Shown here: piece by piece, positions 46,043-55,563 of the stretch
How the letters are laid out: each line of letters begins with the position of its first letter
Position numbering within the stretch: position 1 is the stretch's first letter
Origin: an uncultured Bacteroides sp.
GTDB lineage: Bacteria; Bacteroidota; Bacteroidia; Bacteroidales; Bacteroidaceae
Direction of reading: 5' to 3'
NCBI GenBank assembly: GCA_949296575.1
Contig: CASFPE010000029.1
Coordinates: 62,001 to 126,000 of the forward strand
Length of the DNA stretch: 64,000 nt
The notes under the pieces: generated by a model
The model's input: the letters and a program-made list of their open reading frames with translations, nothing else
The model's database searches: none
What the model was told of the DNA's origin: nothing
Position numbers and translations under genes: made by a program

Positions 46043-46103
46043 AAACAGTGGAGGTGTCCGGGATTTTAGAATGCTGGTGTACTTTGTCTGCAATTGATAT
46101 TAT

Positions 46104-46985
46104 ATGCATAAGGCTGGTTTTGTAAACATTGTAGGAAATCCGAATGTAGGCAAATCTACGTTGATGAATGCTTTGATAGGCGAGAGAATTTCTATTGCTA
46201 CATTTAAAGCTCAGACTACCCGGCATAGGATCATGGGAATATTGAATGCGGAGGACATGCAAATCGTATTCTCTGATACACCAGGTGTGTTGAAACCTAA
46301 TTATAAATTGCAGGAATCGATGCTGAACTTCTCTATTTCCGCTTTGACTGATGCTGATGTTTTGCTTTATGTGACCGACGTAGTGGAAAAGCCAAGTAAA
46401 CATGCAGATTTTATAGAGAAGGTTCGTGTGCAGGACTTCCCGGTTCTTTTGTTGATTAATAAAATTGATTTGACAAATCAAGAAAGCCTTGAGAAGTTGG
46501 TGGAGGAATGGGGAGGCATTTTGCCACAGGCAGAAATTGTTCCTATTTCTGCATTGTCAAAATTTAATATTGATTATGTATTGAAGCGTATCAAGGACTT
46601 GCTTCCAGATTCCCCGCCTTATTTTGGGAAAGATCAATGGACCGATAAGCCTGCTCGTTTTTTTGTGTCTGAAATTGTTCGTGAGAAGATACTTCTTTAT
46701 TATGACAAGGAGATTCCTTATTCAGTAGAAGTTGTGGTGGAACAGTTTAAAGAGTCAAGAAGCTTGATTCACATTAATATCGTAATTTATGTAGAACGTG
46801 ATTCACAGAAAGGCATTATCATTGGGAAGCAGGGAAAGGCTTTGAAGAAAGTGGCTACGGAAGCGCGTCGGTCATTGGAGCAATTCTTCGGCAAGACGAT
46901 TTATTTGGAGATATATGTGAAAGTAGACAAAAATTGGCGCAATTCTGATAAGGAATTGAAGAATTTTGGCTACCAAGTAGATTAA
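46104..46985 (+). CDS. era: GTPase Era
   Basis: 293 residues. N-terminal G domain with [12 protein letters not shown] (G1), SDTPGV (G3) and NKID (G4), and a C-terminal KH domain containing IIGKQGKALKKVATEARRSLE. Binds the 3' end of 16S rRNA during 30S maturation. Followed 46 nt later by der. Confidence 0.96.
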   Translation: MHKAGFVNIVGNPNVGKSTLMNALIGERISIATFKAQTTRHRIMGILNAEDMQIVFSDTPGVLKPNYKLQESMLNFSISALTDADVLLYVTDVVEKPSKHADFIEKVRVQDFPVLLLINKIDLTNQESLEKLVEEWGGILPQAEIVPISALSKFNIDYVLKRIKDLLPDSPPYFGKDQWTDKPARFFVSEIVREKILLYYDKEIPYSVEVVVEQFKESRSLIHINIVIYVERDSQKGIIIGKQGKALKKVATEARRSLEQFFGKTIYLEIYVKVDKNWRNSDKELKNFGYQVD

Positions 46986-47031
46986 TTAATGATTGTTATC
47001 GGCTGTGAGAGCCGTTGTTAATGATAAGTGT

Positions 47032-48345
47032 ATGGGAAATCTTGTAGCGATTGTCGGCCGTCCTAATGTCGGTAAGTCGACGTTGTTTAATCGGTTGATA
47101 GGTAGCCGTCAGGCGATAGTGAATGAGAAAGCTGGAACGACGCGTGACCGCCAATACGGAAAGTCAGAATGGAATGGAAACGAGTTTTCTGTAGTAGATA
47201 CAGGTGGATGGGTTGTCAATTCAGATGATATATTTGAGGAAGAAATCCGTAAGCAGGTGACGTTAGCAATGGATGAGGCTGATATGATCCTGTTTTTGGT
47301 GGATATTAACGTTGGGGTAACTGATTTGGATATGGATGTTGCAGCTATCTTGCGTCGTTCAAAGACTCCGGTTATCTTGGTGGCAAATAAGACGGATAAT
47401 TATGATTTGCAGTACAATGCTTCTGAATTTTATAAGTTGGGCTTGGGTGATCCGTTTTGTATTTCTGCTATAAATGGCTCTGGAACAGGCGATTTGTTGG
47501 ATTTCCTTGTGTCTAAATTCGTAAAAAGGAGTGAGGAGTTGCTTGACGAGGATATTCCTCGCTTTGCAGTGGTAGGGCGTCCTAATGCAGGGAAGTCTTC
47601 TATCATTAATGCTTTCATAGGTGAAGACAGAAATATTGTAACAGAGATTGCTGGTACAACACGTGATTCAATATATACTCGTTATGATAAGTTCGGATTC
47701 AATTTTTATTTGGTTGATACAGCGGGAATCCGCAAGAAGAACAAAGTGACAGAGGATTTGGAATATTATTCTGTGGTGCGCTCCATACGGGCTATTGAGA
47801 ATTCTGATGTGTGTATTCTGATGCTGGATGCAACAAAAGGCATTGAAGGGCAGGATTTGAATATATTTTCTCTTATTCAAAAGAACCAAAAAGGCTTGGT
47901 GGTTGTGGTGAACAAATGGGACTTAGTGGAGAACAAGACAAATGAAGCGATACGAACTTTCGAGAATGCCATCAGGGAACGTTTAGCTCCGTTTATAGAC
48001 TTTCCGATTGTATTTGCATCAGCTGTGACAAAACAGCGCATCTTCAAGGTGATTGAATCAGCAAAGAATGTGTATAACAACCGTAAGAACAAGATACCTA
48101 CTTCTCGTTTGAATGAGGAACTGTTGCCTTTGATTGAAGCTTATCCGCCTCCTTCCATCAAGGGGAAATATATTAAGATAAAGTATGTCACACAATTGCC
48201 AAATACGCAGATTCCTTCTTTTGTCTTTTTTGCAAATTTGCCTCAGTATGTGAAAGAGCCTTATAAGCGTTTCCTTGAGAATAAAGTGCGTGAGAAGTGG
48301 TGCTTGACAGGGACGCCAATCAATATTTTCATCCGGCAAAAATGA
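47032..48345 (+). CDS. der: GTPase Der (EngA)
   Basis: 437 residues from ATG 47032 ([20 protein letters not shown]); a longer frame start at 46993 adds non-conserved residues. Two tandem G domains, GRPNVGKST near residue 9 and [14 protein letters not shown] near residue 180, then a KH-like C-terminal domain ending in [10 protein letters not shown]. Needed for 50S assembly. AT-rich relative to the ilv region. Confidence 0.96.
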   Translation: MGNLVAIVGRPNVGKSTLFNRLIGSRQAIVNEKAGTTRDRQYGKSEWNGNEFSVVDTGGWVVNSDDIFEEEIRKQVTLAMDEADMILFLVDINVGVTDLDMDVAAILRRSKTPVILVANKTDNYDLQYNASEFYKLGLGDPFCISAINGSGTGDLLDFLVSKFVKRSEELLDEDIPRFAVVGRPNAGKSSIINAFIGEDRNIVTEIAGTTRDSIYTRYDKFGFNFYLVDTAGIRKKNKVTEDLEYYSVVRSIRAIENSDVCILMLDATKGIEGQDLNIFSLIQKNQKGLVVVVNKWDLVENKTNEAIRTFENAIRERLAPFIDFPIVFASAVTKQRIFKVIESAKNVYNNRKNKIPTSRLNEELLPLIEAYPPPSIKGKYIKIKYVTQLPNTQIPSFVFFANLPQYVKEPYKRFLENKVREKWCLTGTPINIFIRQK

Positions 48346-48373
48346 TATGAAATACTTATAATATTAGTATTGG

Positions 48374-48410
48374 GGTGCAGATTCGTGAGATGCGGATTTG
48401 CATCTTTTTT
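48374..48410 (+). terminator. Rho-independent terminator after der
   Basis: A 12-bp stem (with G-U pairs) GGTGCAGATTCG (48374-48385) / CGGATTTGCATC (48393-48404), followed by TTTTTT. It lies 28 nt after der and ends just before the convergent ABC gene. Confidence 0.75.
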
Positions 48411-48419
48411 ATATGCAGG

Positions 48420-49190
48420 TTACCCTTCAATGTTCTGTATTTCTACCTCTTTGACTTTTTTGAATAAATCTGAGGCGAAGATGAAGTCGTTCAGCTTCCT
48501 GTTTTCTGAAGTGAATATATCGTCCTTGCATCCTTGCCATTCTTTAGTGCCTTTGTAAATGAAGATGATGTTTTCGCCGATTCCCATTACGGAGTTCATG
48601 TCATGCGTGTTGATGATGGTGGTCATATTGTACTCAGCTGTGATACTGTGGATGAGGTCGTCGATGACGAGCGAGGTCTTGGGGTCAAGTCCTGAGTTTG
48701 GCTCGTCGCAGAACAGGTATTGTGGGTTAAGTGCAATGGCTCTTGCAATGGCGACGCGCTTCTGCATTCCGCCGCTGATTTCTCCGGGGTATTTGTTTTG
48801 GGCATCAGAAAGGTTCACACGATCCAAGCAGAATTTGGCTCGTCGTGTGCGACCTCGCAAGGTGTCGCTTGAGAACATGTCGAGGGGGAACATGACGTTT
48901 TCTAGTACGGTGAGTGAGTCAAACAGGGCAGCACTTTGGAATATCATTCCCATTTCTCTCCGCAGAGTTTTTTTCTCTTTCTTGCCCATTGCGAGAAAAT
49001 TACGTCCGTCATAGAGTACTTTCCCTTTGTCTGGCATGAGCAACCCTACGATGCATTTCATCAATACGGTCTTTCCTGAACCGCTTTGTCCGATGATGAG
49101 ATTGGTTTTTCCATTTTCGAAGATAGCGCTGATGCTGGTCAGAACTTCTTTCCCTTCGAATGATTTTGAGATTGAATTCAGTTCTATCAT
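48420..49190 (-). CDS. ABC transporter ATP-binding protein, MlaF type
   Basis: 256 residues. Walker A GQSGSGKT (34-41), ABC signature ISGGMQKRVAIARAIALNP and Walker B YLFCDEPNSGLDP. Of the Mla family that moves phospholipids between membranes. Overlaps the permease gene by 4 nt, so the two form an operon. The substrate-binding MCE protein that normally follows is not in this window segment (the next gene downstream is convergent der), so it must be elsewhere. Confidence 0.88.
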   Translation of the reverse strand: MIELNSISKSFEGKEVLTSISAIFENGKTNLIIGQSGSGKTVLMKCIVGLLMPDKGKVLYDGRNFLAMGKKEKKTLRREMGMIFQSAALFDSLTVLENVMFPLDMFSSDTLRGRTRRAKFCLDRVNLSDAQNKYPGEISGGMQKRVAIARAIALNPQYLFCDEPNSGLDPKTSLVIDDLIHSITAEYNMTTIINTHDMNSVMGIGENIIFIYKGTKEWQGCKDDIFTSENRKLNDFIFASDLFKKVKEVEIQNIEG

Positions 49191-49933
49191 CCGTATAAAA
49201 TATTAGTGAGGATAAGGTCGGCAAAGAGGATAAGTACGCTGCTGGATACAACGGCGTTCGTACTGGCTTTACCGACGGATATGGACCCACCTTTTACGGT
49301 GTAGCCATAAAAGGAAGATACGCTGGCTATTATGAAAGCGAAAAATAGCGACTTGATGAAGCTGCACCACACGTAGTATTCCACGAAGGCGTATTGCAGG
49401 CCATATTCCAAGTTAGTGGCCGTCATGATGCCTGTCCAGCAAGTGGCGAAAGCTCCGATGATGCCCATGAATATGCTGAATGTGACCAAGATGGGTATGA
49501 TACTGACTAAAGCAGCTATTTTGGGCAGGATGAGGTAACAGGCAGAGTTGACGCCCATAATTTCGAGGGCATCGATTTGCTGGGTCACACGCATGGTGCC
49601 GATTTCTGAGGCAATGTTGGATCCTACTTTCCCAGCGAGGATGAGGCACATGATGGAGGAGGAGAATTCCAGCAGCATGATTTCGCGAGTGACGTAGCCT
49701 ACTGTCCAGCGGGGCATCCATGGGCTTTCGATGTTCAGCTTGATTTGAATGGTGATGACGGCACCGATGAAAAAGGAAATCAGCAGCACGATGCCGATGG
49801 AGTTCACGCCTAATTGCTCAATTTCTTTGAGATATTGTTTGAGGAACATGCGTATGCGTTCCGGACGTGAGAACACGCGGTACATCAACTGGCCGTATTC
49901 CCCTAAGGTATGAAAAGCTTTTATCAGTATCAT
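49187..49933 (-). CDS. MlaE-family ABC permease
   Basis: 248 residues from ATG 49933 (MILIKAFHTLGEYGQLMYRVFSRPERIRMF). Five or six membrane helices and the MlaE signature region (TREIMLLEFSSSIMCLILAGKVGSNIASEIGTMRVTQQIDALEIMGVN). Partner of the ATPase it overlaps. Implied role: lipid transport across the envelope. Confidence 0.9.
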   Translation of the reverse strand: MILIKAFHTLGEYGQLMYRVFSRPERIRMFLKQYLKEIEQLGVNSIGIVLLISFFIGAVITIQIKLNIESPWMPRWTVGYVTREIMLLEFSSSIMCLILAGKVGSNIASEIGTMRVTQQIDALEIMGVNSACYLILPKIAALVSIIPILVTFSIFMGIIGAFATCWTGIMTATNLEYGLQYAFVEYYVWCSFIKSLFFAFIIASVSSFYGYTVKGGSISVGKASTNAVVSSSVLILFADLILTNILYG

Positions 49934-50032
49934 AACGTATGCATTTGCGTACAAAGGTAGTCATTTTTCTGGGGATTCATCCATGGGGCTACTTTTTTTG
50001 TACCCGTATGCCAACGGGATGCCATGTCCCTG

Positions 50033-50188
50033 TCATTGCGGTTTGTTGAGGATGACAAGCGCTGCGATAACGCCCGGTATCCATCCTGCCAAAGTAAGCA
50101 GGAATACGATGAGAACCGATCCGCATCCTTTGTCGGCTACGGCTAACGGCGGGAAGATGATGGAGAGAAGAACCCTGATGAGTGACAT
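50033..50188 (-). CDS. Pmp3/YqaE-family small membrane protein
   Basis: 51 residues, two membrane helices. It begins MSLIRVLLSIIFPPLAVAD and has LLTLAGWIPGVIAALVIL, the family's PPLAV and GWIPGVIHA-like signatures (the usual His is replaced by Ala). These proteins are linked to membrane potential and salt or cold stress in other organisms. A minus-strand TATCTTTG box (50217-50224) lies 29 nt before the ATG. Confidence 0.85.
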   Translation of the reverse strand: MSLIRVLLSIIFPPLAVADKGCGSVLIVFLLTLAGWIPGVIAALVILNKPQ

Positions 50189-50216
50189 GCCGATTCGTTT
50201 TTGTTGATTAGTGCCG

Positions 50217-50224
50217 CAAAGATA
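50217..50224 (-). promoter_or_regulatory. candidate -7 element of the Pmp3-like gene
   Basis: TATCTTTG on the minus strand, correctly placed before the small membrane-protein gene. The remaining 50225-50468 gap shows no gene I can support. Confidence 0.45.
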
Positions 50225-50469
50225 GGGAGATTATCCTTGATACCGTGCTATGGGCATGGTAAAAATGTTTAATCCGTTATGGCTATTGCCTTTGTCGCGA
50301 TAGTGTTGTGGCATGTTGCTTCTTTTTGCTATGTGTCTGATACTCATTTTGCTGCATTCAGTCCTTTTGTCCTTTCCTGCGCTATGCGTACAATGGGTAC
50401 AAGGTAAGGCGGTGCAATGGCGGTAGTTTGCCGTCGGTAAGCCATGTGGCAAAAATATCATCAAAATAT

Positions 50470-50499
50470 TTGCAAATAAGAAATAAAGGCATACCTTTG
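50470..50499 (+). promoter_or_regulatory. promoter of the ilv operon
   Basis: TTG (50470-50472) and TACCTTTG (50492-50499), 19 nt apart. Transcription from about 50506 places the leader peptide roughly 24 nt into the RNA. Confidence 0.7.
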
Positions 50500-50528
50500 C
50501 ACTAACAAACAAGAATTATAGTGTGATT

Positions 50529-50603
50529 ATGATAATGAATGTGTCCGTCAGCTTGTTCCTGCTCCACGTGTTTTGCCTCGTGGTTGTGGCATCATGGTTA
50601 TGA
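50529..50603 (+). CDS. ilv operon leader peptide
   Basis: 24 codons, ATG to TGA. Twelve residues are branched-chain amino acids: six Val, five Leu and one Ile, including a Val-Val-Val run near the end. A composition like this, directly upstream of ilvD and overlapping an RNA switch, is the classic form of an attenuation leader. It is not meant to have a function as a protein. Confidence 0.85.
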   Translation: MIMNVSVSLFLLHVFCLVVVASWL

Positions 50604-50676
50604 GAAAGGTTGACGCATGCAGATTTTATGATGTAGCATAGGAAGCCTTTCTCATAACAGCGGGAGAGGCTTTTTT
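50597..50676 (+). promoter_or_regulatory. transcription attenuator of the ilv operon
   Basis: Two exclusive stems. Antiterminator: GTTATGAGAAAGG (50597-50609) is perfectly complementary to CCTTTCTCATAAC (50646-50658). Terminator: AAGCCTTTCTC (50643-50653) pairs over 11 bp with GGGAGAGGCTT (50662-50672), loop 8 nt, then a T-run. The first strand covers the leader stop codon. A ribosome that finishes the leader hides it and lets the terminator form; a ribosome stalled at Val/Leu codons upstream leaves it free and the operon is read. Confidence 0.85.
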
Positions 50677-50694
50677 ATTAGAAAAGGAGCATAT

Positions 50695-52494
50695 ATGAAG
50701 AAACAGTTACGCAGTTCTGCTAGCACGCAGGGGCGCCGGATGGCAGGTGCTCGCGCATTGTGGATGGCCAACGGCATGAAGCCCATGCAGATGGGGCGGC
50801 CTGTTATTGCAGTTGTCAACTCATTCACGCAGTTTGTCCCCGGGCATGCCCACTTGCATGAGGCAGGGCAGAGGGTGAAGGCTGCTATCGAACGGGGCGG
50901 CTGCTTTGCCGCAGAGTTCAATACCATTGCCATCGATGACGGCATTGCCATGGGGCACGATGGGATGCTTTATTCCCTTCCGTCGCGCGACGTGATTGCC
51001 GACAGCGTGGAGTACATGGTGAATGCCCACAAGGCAGACGCGATGGTGTGCATTTCCAATTGCGACAAGATTACCCCCGGCATGCTGATGGCCGCCATGC
51101 GGCTTAACATCCCTGCCGTGTTTGTGTCCGGCGGGCCGATGGAGGCCGGGAGGATGGGGGATGCCCGCCTTGACCTTATCGATGCAATGGTGCAGGCAGC
51201 CGACCCGTCGCTCACGGATGCGGAGGTGGACGAAGTGGAACGTTGTGCCTGCCCTTCGTGCGGCTGCTGTTCCGGGATGTTCACTGCCAACTCCATGAAC
51301 TGCCTCACCGAGGCGTTGGGCATGGCCTTGCCCGGAAACGGCACGATAGTGGCCACGCATGCGAACCGTCTTCGCTTGTTTGACCAAGCAGCCGCCCTTA
51401 TTGTGGACAACGCCTTCCGTTACTACGAGGAGGGCGACGACGGCGTGTTGCCCCGCAGCATCGCCACCCGTGCGGCTTTCCTGAACGCGATGGCGTTGGA
51501 CATTGCCATGGGCGGAAGCACCAATACCGTGCTTCATCTGCTGGCCGTTGCCCACGAAGCCGGGGTGCCGTTCACGATGGACGATATCGACCGCCTGTCG
51601 TGCCGCTGCCCGTGCCTTTGCAAGGTGGCGCCCAACACGCAGAAGTACCATGTGGAGGACGTGAACCGGGCGGGCGGCGTGATGTCCATCCTTTATGAAC
51701 TGTCCAAGGGCGGGCTGCTGGACGTTTCCGCCCGCCGTGTGGACGGGTTGACGCTGGGTGAGGCGGTTGCCCGTTATGGCATCACCAGCCCTTGCGCTGC
51801 CGAGGAGGCACGTGCGCTGTACCGCAGCGCGCCGGGAGGCTTCTTCAATCTGGCGTTGGGCAGCCAAAGCGAGGCTTATCCCACGTTGGACACTGACCGG
51901 GCGGCAGGCTGCATCCGCGACCTTGACCATGCTTATTCCGCCGACGGGGGCTTGGCCGTGCTGAAGGGCAACATTGCCGTGGACGGGTGCGTGGTGAAGA
52001 CTGCCGGTGTGGACCCGTCCATCTGGAAGTTCAGCGGCCCGGCGCGTGTGTTCGACTCCCAAGAGTCGGCCTGCGAGGGCATCCTTGGCGGGCGGGTGAA
52101 GGAGGGCGACGTGGTGGTCATCATCCACGAGGGGCCGAAGGGCGGCCCGGGCATGCAGGAGATGCTTTACCCCACTTCGTATCTCAAGTCGATGCACTTG
52201 GGGAAGGCATGCGCTTTGGTCACCGACGGGCGGTTCAGCGGCGGCACGTCGGGCTTGAGCATCGGCCACGTGTCGCCCGAAGCGGCGGCGGGCGGTGCCA
52301 TCGGCAAATTGCAGGACGGCGACATCATTGACATCGACATCCCGGCGCGGGCCATCAACGTGCGTCTCACCGACGAAGAACTGGCATTGCGCCCCATGCA
52401 CCCTGTGACGAGGCTGCGGGAGGTGCCGAAGAGTCTGAAGGCATATGCCGCCATGGTCAGCTCGGCTGACAAGGGGGCGGTACGTTTAATATAG
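50695..52494 (+). CDS. ilvD: dihydroxy-acid dehydratase
   Basis: 599 residues. Dehydrates dihydroxy acids to the 2-keto acids of valine and isoleucine; an iron-sulfur enzyme. Cluster cysteines are expected in [12 protein letters not shown] and [19 protein letters not shown]. The C-terminal [23 protein letters not shown] and [20 protein letters not shown] are the family signatures. First gene of the ilv operon; ilvB follows 13 nt later. Confidence 0.96.
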   Translation: MKKQLRSSASTQGRRMAGARALWMANGMKPMQMGRPVIAVVNSFTQFVPGHAHLHEAGQRVKAAIERGGCFAAEFNTIAIDDGIAMGHDGMLYSLPSRDVIADSVEYMVNAHKADAMVCISNCDKITPGMLMAAMRLNIPAVFVSGGPMEAGRMGDARLDLIDAMVQAADPSLTDAEVDEVERCACPSCGCCSGMFTANSMNCLTEALGMALPGNGTIVATHANRLRLFDQAAALIVDNAFRYYEEGDDGVLPRSIATRAAFLNAMALDIAMGGSTNTVLHLLAVAHEAGVPFTMDDIDRLSCRCPCLCKVAPNTQKYHVEDVNRAGGVMSILYELSKGGLLDVSARRVDGLTLGEAVARYGITSPCAAEEARALYRSAPGGFFNLALGSQSEAYPTLDTDRAAGCIRDLDHAYSADGGLAVLKGNIAVDGCVVKTAGVDPSIWKFSGPARVFDSQESACEGILGGRVKEGDVVVIIHEGPKGGPGMQEMLYPTSYLKSMHLGKACALVTDGRFSGGTSGLSIGHVSPEAAAGGAIGKLQDGDIIDIDIPARAINVRLTDEELALRPMHPVTRLREVPKSLKAYAAMVSSADKGAVRLI

Positions 52495-52507
52495 AAAGGA
52501 GCAGAGT

Positions 52508-54202
52508 ATGGAAGAGATGATAACAGGAGCAGAAGCCTTGATGCGGTCTTTGGAGCATCAAGGCGTGGAGACCTTGTTCGGTTATCCCGGCGGGTCCATC
52601 ATGCCGGTGTTCGACGCTTTGTACGACCACCGCGACCGGCTGCGCCACATCCTGGTGCGCCACGAGCAGGGCGCCGTCCACGCGGCGCAGGGCTTTGCGC
52701 GGGTGTCCGGACGGGTGGGCGTGTGCCTGGTGACCAGCGGCCCCGGCGCCACGAACACCATTACCGGCATTGCCGACGCGATGATCGACAGCACGCCGGT
52801 GGTGGTCATCGCAGGGCAGGTGTCCACCGCTTTCTTAGGCACGGACGCGTTCCAGGAGGTGGACTTGGTGGGGGTGACGCAACCCATCAGCAAGTGGAGC
52901 TACCAGATACGGCGCGCGGAGGACGTGGCCTGGGCGGTGTCGAGGGCGTTCTACATCGCGCGGAGCGGCCGTCCGGGGCCGGTCGTGCTGGACTTCAGCA
53001 AGAACGCCCAGGTGGACAAAGCGGCTTACGCGCCGGCCGACGTGGACTTCGTGCGCAGCTACCTTCCCGTGCCGGAGCCGGACATGGAGGCGGTGCGTCA
53101 GGCGGCGGAACTCATCAATGCTGCCCGCCGCCCGCTCGTGCTGGTGGGGCAGGGCGTGGAACTGGGCAACGCGCAGGAGGAACTCCGGGCTTTCATCGAG
53201 AAAGCCGGGCTGCCTGCCGCCAGCACGCTCCTCGGCTTGTCGGTGCTGCCGTCGGGGCATCCGTTGAACAAAGGCATGCTGGGCATGCACGGCAACCTCG
53301 GACCTAACGTGAAGACGAACGAGTGCGACGTGCTGGTGGCCGTCGGCATGCGCTTCGACGACCGGGTGACGGGCCGGGTGGAGGACTATGCCCGGCAGGC
53401 CAAGGTGGTGCACTTCGACATCGACCCCGCCGAGCTGAACAAGAACGTGCGGGCCGACGTGGCGGTGCTGGGCGACTGCAAGGAGACCTTGGCCGCCGTC
53501 ACCGCCCTGCTCCAGCCCCGCGACCACAGCGAGTGGCTCGGCAGCTTCGCCCCTTGCGAGCAAGAGGAGGAGCAGCGGGTCATCGGCCCGGAACTCCGCC
53601 CGCAGCACGAGGCGCTGAGCATGGGCGAGGTGGTGCGTGCGGTGAGCGACGCCGTGCATTCCGACGCCGTGCTGGTGACCGACGTGGGGCAGAACCAGAT
53701 GATGGCCGCCCGCTACTTCCGCTACAGCCGCCCCCGCAGCATCGTCACCTCCGGGGGGCTGGGCACGATGGGCTTCGGCCTCCCGGCTGCCGTGGGGGCC
53801 ACCTTCGGGCAGAAGGGGCGCACGGTCTGCCTCTTCACGGGCGACGGCGGCTTGCAGATGAGCCTCCAGGAACTGGGCACCGTGATGGAGCAGCAGGCGC
53901 CTGTGAAAATCATCCTCCTCAACAACAATTACCTGGGGAACGTGCGCCAGTGGCAGGCCATGTTCTTCGCCCGCCGCTACTCGTTCACCCCGATGGCGAA
54001 CCCCGACTACCTGCAAATCGCGGCAGCCTACGGCATCCCTGCCGTCCGCGCGGCCCGCAGGGAGGAACTCGCGGAGGCAGTGGCCCGGATGCTGGCCACG
54101 GACGGCCCTTTCCTCCTCGAAGCCCGCGTGGCCGAGGAGGGCAACGTGCTGCCCATGACTCCGCCGGGCGCGCGGGTGGACGAAATGTTATTAGAGTGCT
54201 GA
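52508..54202 (+). CDS. ilvB: acetolactate synthase large subunit
   Basis: 564 residues. Thiamine-diphosphate enzyme that joins two pyruvates, or pyruvate and 2-ketobutyrate. N-terminal GYPGGSIMPVFDALYD with the catalytic Glu in RHEQGAVHAAQGFAR; ThDP/Mg site GDGGLQMSLQELGTVMEQ through NNNYLGNV. Very GC-rich. The small subunit follows after 19 nt. Confidence 0.96.
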   Translation: MEEMITGAEALMRSLEHQGVETLFGYPGGSIMPVFDALYDHRDRLRHILVRHEQGAVHAAQGFARVSGRVGVCLVTSGPGATNTITGIADAMIDSTPVVVIAGQVSTAFLGTDAFQEVDLVGVTQPISKWSYQIRRAEDVAWAVSRAFYIARSGRPGPVVLDFSKNAQVDKAAYAPADVDFVRSYLPVPEPDMEAVRQAAELINAARRPLVLVGQGVELGNAQEELRAFIEKAGLPAASTLLGLSVLPSGHPLNKGMLGMHGNLGPNVKTNECDVLVAVGMRFDDRVTGRVEDYARQAKVVHFDIDPAELNKNVRADVAVLGDCKETLAAVTALLQPRDHSEWLGSFAPCEQEEEQRVIGPELRPQHEALSMGEVVRAVSDAVHSDAVLVTDVGQNQMMAARYFRYSRPRSIVTSGGLGTMGFGLPAAVGATFGQKGRTVCLFTGDGGLQMSLQELGTVMEQQAPVKIILLNNNYLGNVRQWQAMFFARRYSFTPMANPDYLQIAAAYGIPAVRAARREELAEAVARMLATDGPFLLEARVAEEGNVLPMTPPGARVDEMLLEC

Positions 54203-54221
54203 ACAAGAAAGGAGATTCGAC

Positions 54222-54785
54222 ATGGGAGACAAGAAACTGTACACGCTGATCGTGCATTCGGAGAACATCGCGGGGCTGCTCAACCAGGTGACCGCCGTGT
54301 TCACAAGGCGGCAAATCAACATCGAGAGCCTCAATGTCTCGGCATCGTCCATCGAGGGCATCCACAAGTACACCATCACGGCGTGGGCCGATGCCGGGAC
54401 CATCGAGAAGGTGGCCCGCCAGATAGAGAAGAAGATAGACGTATTGCAGGCGCACTACTTCACCGACGACGAGGTCTATTCGCACGAGATTGCCCTCTAC
54501 AAGCTCTCCACGCCCCTCTTGCAGGCGGCCCCGGAGGCTTCGCGCACCATACGCCGCTACGCCGCGCGGATCGTCGAGGTGAACCCCGTGTTCTCCATCG
54601 CGGAGAAGAACGGCGACAGCGCGGACATCACGGCGCTGTACCGCGAGTTGCAGGCCGCCGGGTGCGTGCTGCAGTTCGTGCGTTCCGGGCGGGTGGCCAT
54701 CACCACGAGCTGCTTCGAGCGCGTGAACGAGTACCTGGCCTGGCGCGAGGAGAAATACCAAAGAGACAAGGAGGAAAGGATATGA
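54222..54785 (+). CDS. ilvN: acetolactate synthase small (regulatory) subunit
   Basis: 187 residues. N-terminal ACT domain (YTLIVHSENIAGLLNQVTAVFTRRQINIESLNV) senses valine or another branched-chain end product in the family. The C-terminal half is the usual second domain. Its stop overlaps the thioesterase ATG (ATGA). Confidence 0.94.
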   Translation: MGDKKLYTLIVHSENIAGLLNQVTAVFTRRQINIESLNVSASSIEGIHKYTITAWADAGTIEKVARQIEKKIDVLQAHYFTDDEVYSHEIALYKLSTPLLQAAPEASRTIRRYAARIVEVNPVFSIAEKNGDSADITALYRELQAAGCVLQFVRSGRVAITTSCFERVNEYLAWREEKYQRDKEERI

Positions 54786-55537
54786 CGACAACGGGACTCA
54801 ACAAAGTGGGAGAGTATGCTTTCGTGGCCGAGCCCTTCCACGTGGACTTCGCCGGGCGGCTCACCTTGGGCGTGCTCGGCAACCACCTTCTGAACTGCGC
54901 AGGCTTCCACGCGGAGGAGCGCGGCTTCGGCATGGCCACGGTCAACGAGAGCCGGTACACGTGGGTGCTGTCGCGCCTCGCGATAGAACTCCGCGCGCTG
55001 CCCCGGCAGTACGAACGCTTCACGGTGAGGACCTGGGTGGAGGCGGTTTACCGCCTGTTCACCGACCGCAACTTCGAGCTGGCGGCCGAGGACGGGACGG
55101 TCATCGGGCATGCGCGCTCCGTGTGGGCGATGATCAGCATGGAGACGCGCAAGCCCGCCGACCTGCTCGCCCTCCACGGCGGCGGCATCGAGGGCTACGT
55201 GTGCCAGCGCGACTGCCCCATCGTCAAGCCGGGGCGCATCAAGCTGGCCGGGGGCCGGCACGTGGCCGACCACCGGGCCGTGTACAGCGACATCGACGTG
55301 AACGGCCACGTGAACAGCGTCCGCTACATCGAGCATGTGCTGGACCTCTTCCCCCTCGAGCGTTTCCGCTCGCAGCGGGTGCGCCGCTTTGAAATCGCCT
55401 ACGTGGCCGAGAGCTACTGGGGCGACACGCTCTCGTTCTTCGTGGACGAGAAGGCGGAGGGGGAGTTCGACATAGAAATCAGGAAGAACGGCGCGGAGCC
55501 CGTGTGCCGCAGCCGGGTGATATTCGCACGGGAATGA
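54782..55537 (+). CDS. acyl-ACP thioesterase
   Basis: 251 residues of the double hot-dog acyl-ACP thioesterase family. N-terminal KVGEYAFVAEPFHVDFAGRLTLGVLGNHLL; first domain WVLSRLAIELRALPRQYERFTVRTWVEAV; second domain YSDIDVNGHVNSVRYIEHVLD, the expected active-site region with Asn, His and a later acid. Releases fatty acids from ACP. It overlaps ilvN by 4 nt and precedes ilvC by 26 nt, so it is co-expressed with branched-chain amino acid synthesis. It may help handle branched acyl chains (inference). Confidence 0.9.
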   Translation: MTTTGLNKVGEYAFVAEPFHVDFAGRLTLGVLGNHLLNCAGFHAEERGFGMATVNESRYTWVLSRLAIELRALPRQYERFTVRTWVEAVYRLFTDRNFELAAEDGTVIGHARSVWAMISMETRKPADLLALHGGGIEGYVCQRDCPIVKPGRIKLAGGRHVADHRAVYSDIDVNGHVNSVRYIEHVLDLFPLERFRSQRVRRFEIAYVAESYWGDTLSFFVDEKAEGEFDIEIRKNGAEPVCRSRVIFARE

Positions 55538-55563
55538 TTGTTTACCACTAAATAGAGAATGAT

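Noticed and set aside
50821..52401. 526-codon minus-strand frame opposite ilvD
   Set aside because: ilvD is intact with iron-sulfur motifs; the antisense frame is compositionally odd and rich in H, R and A.
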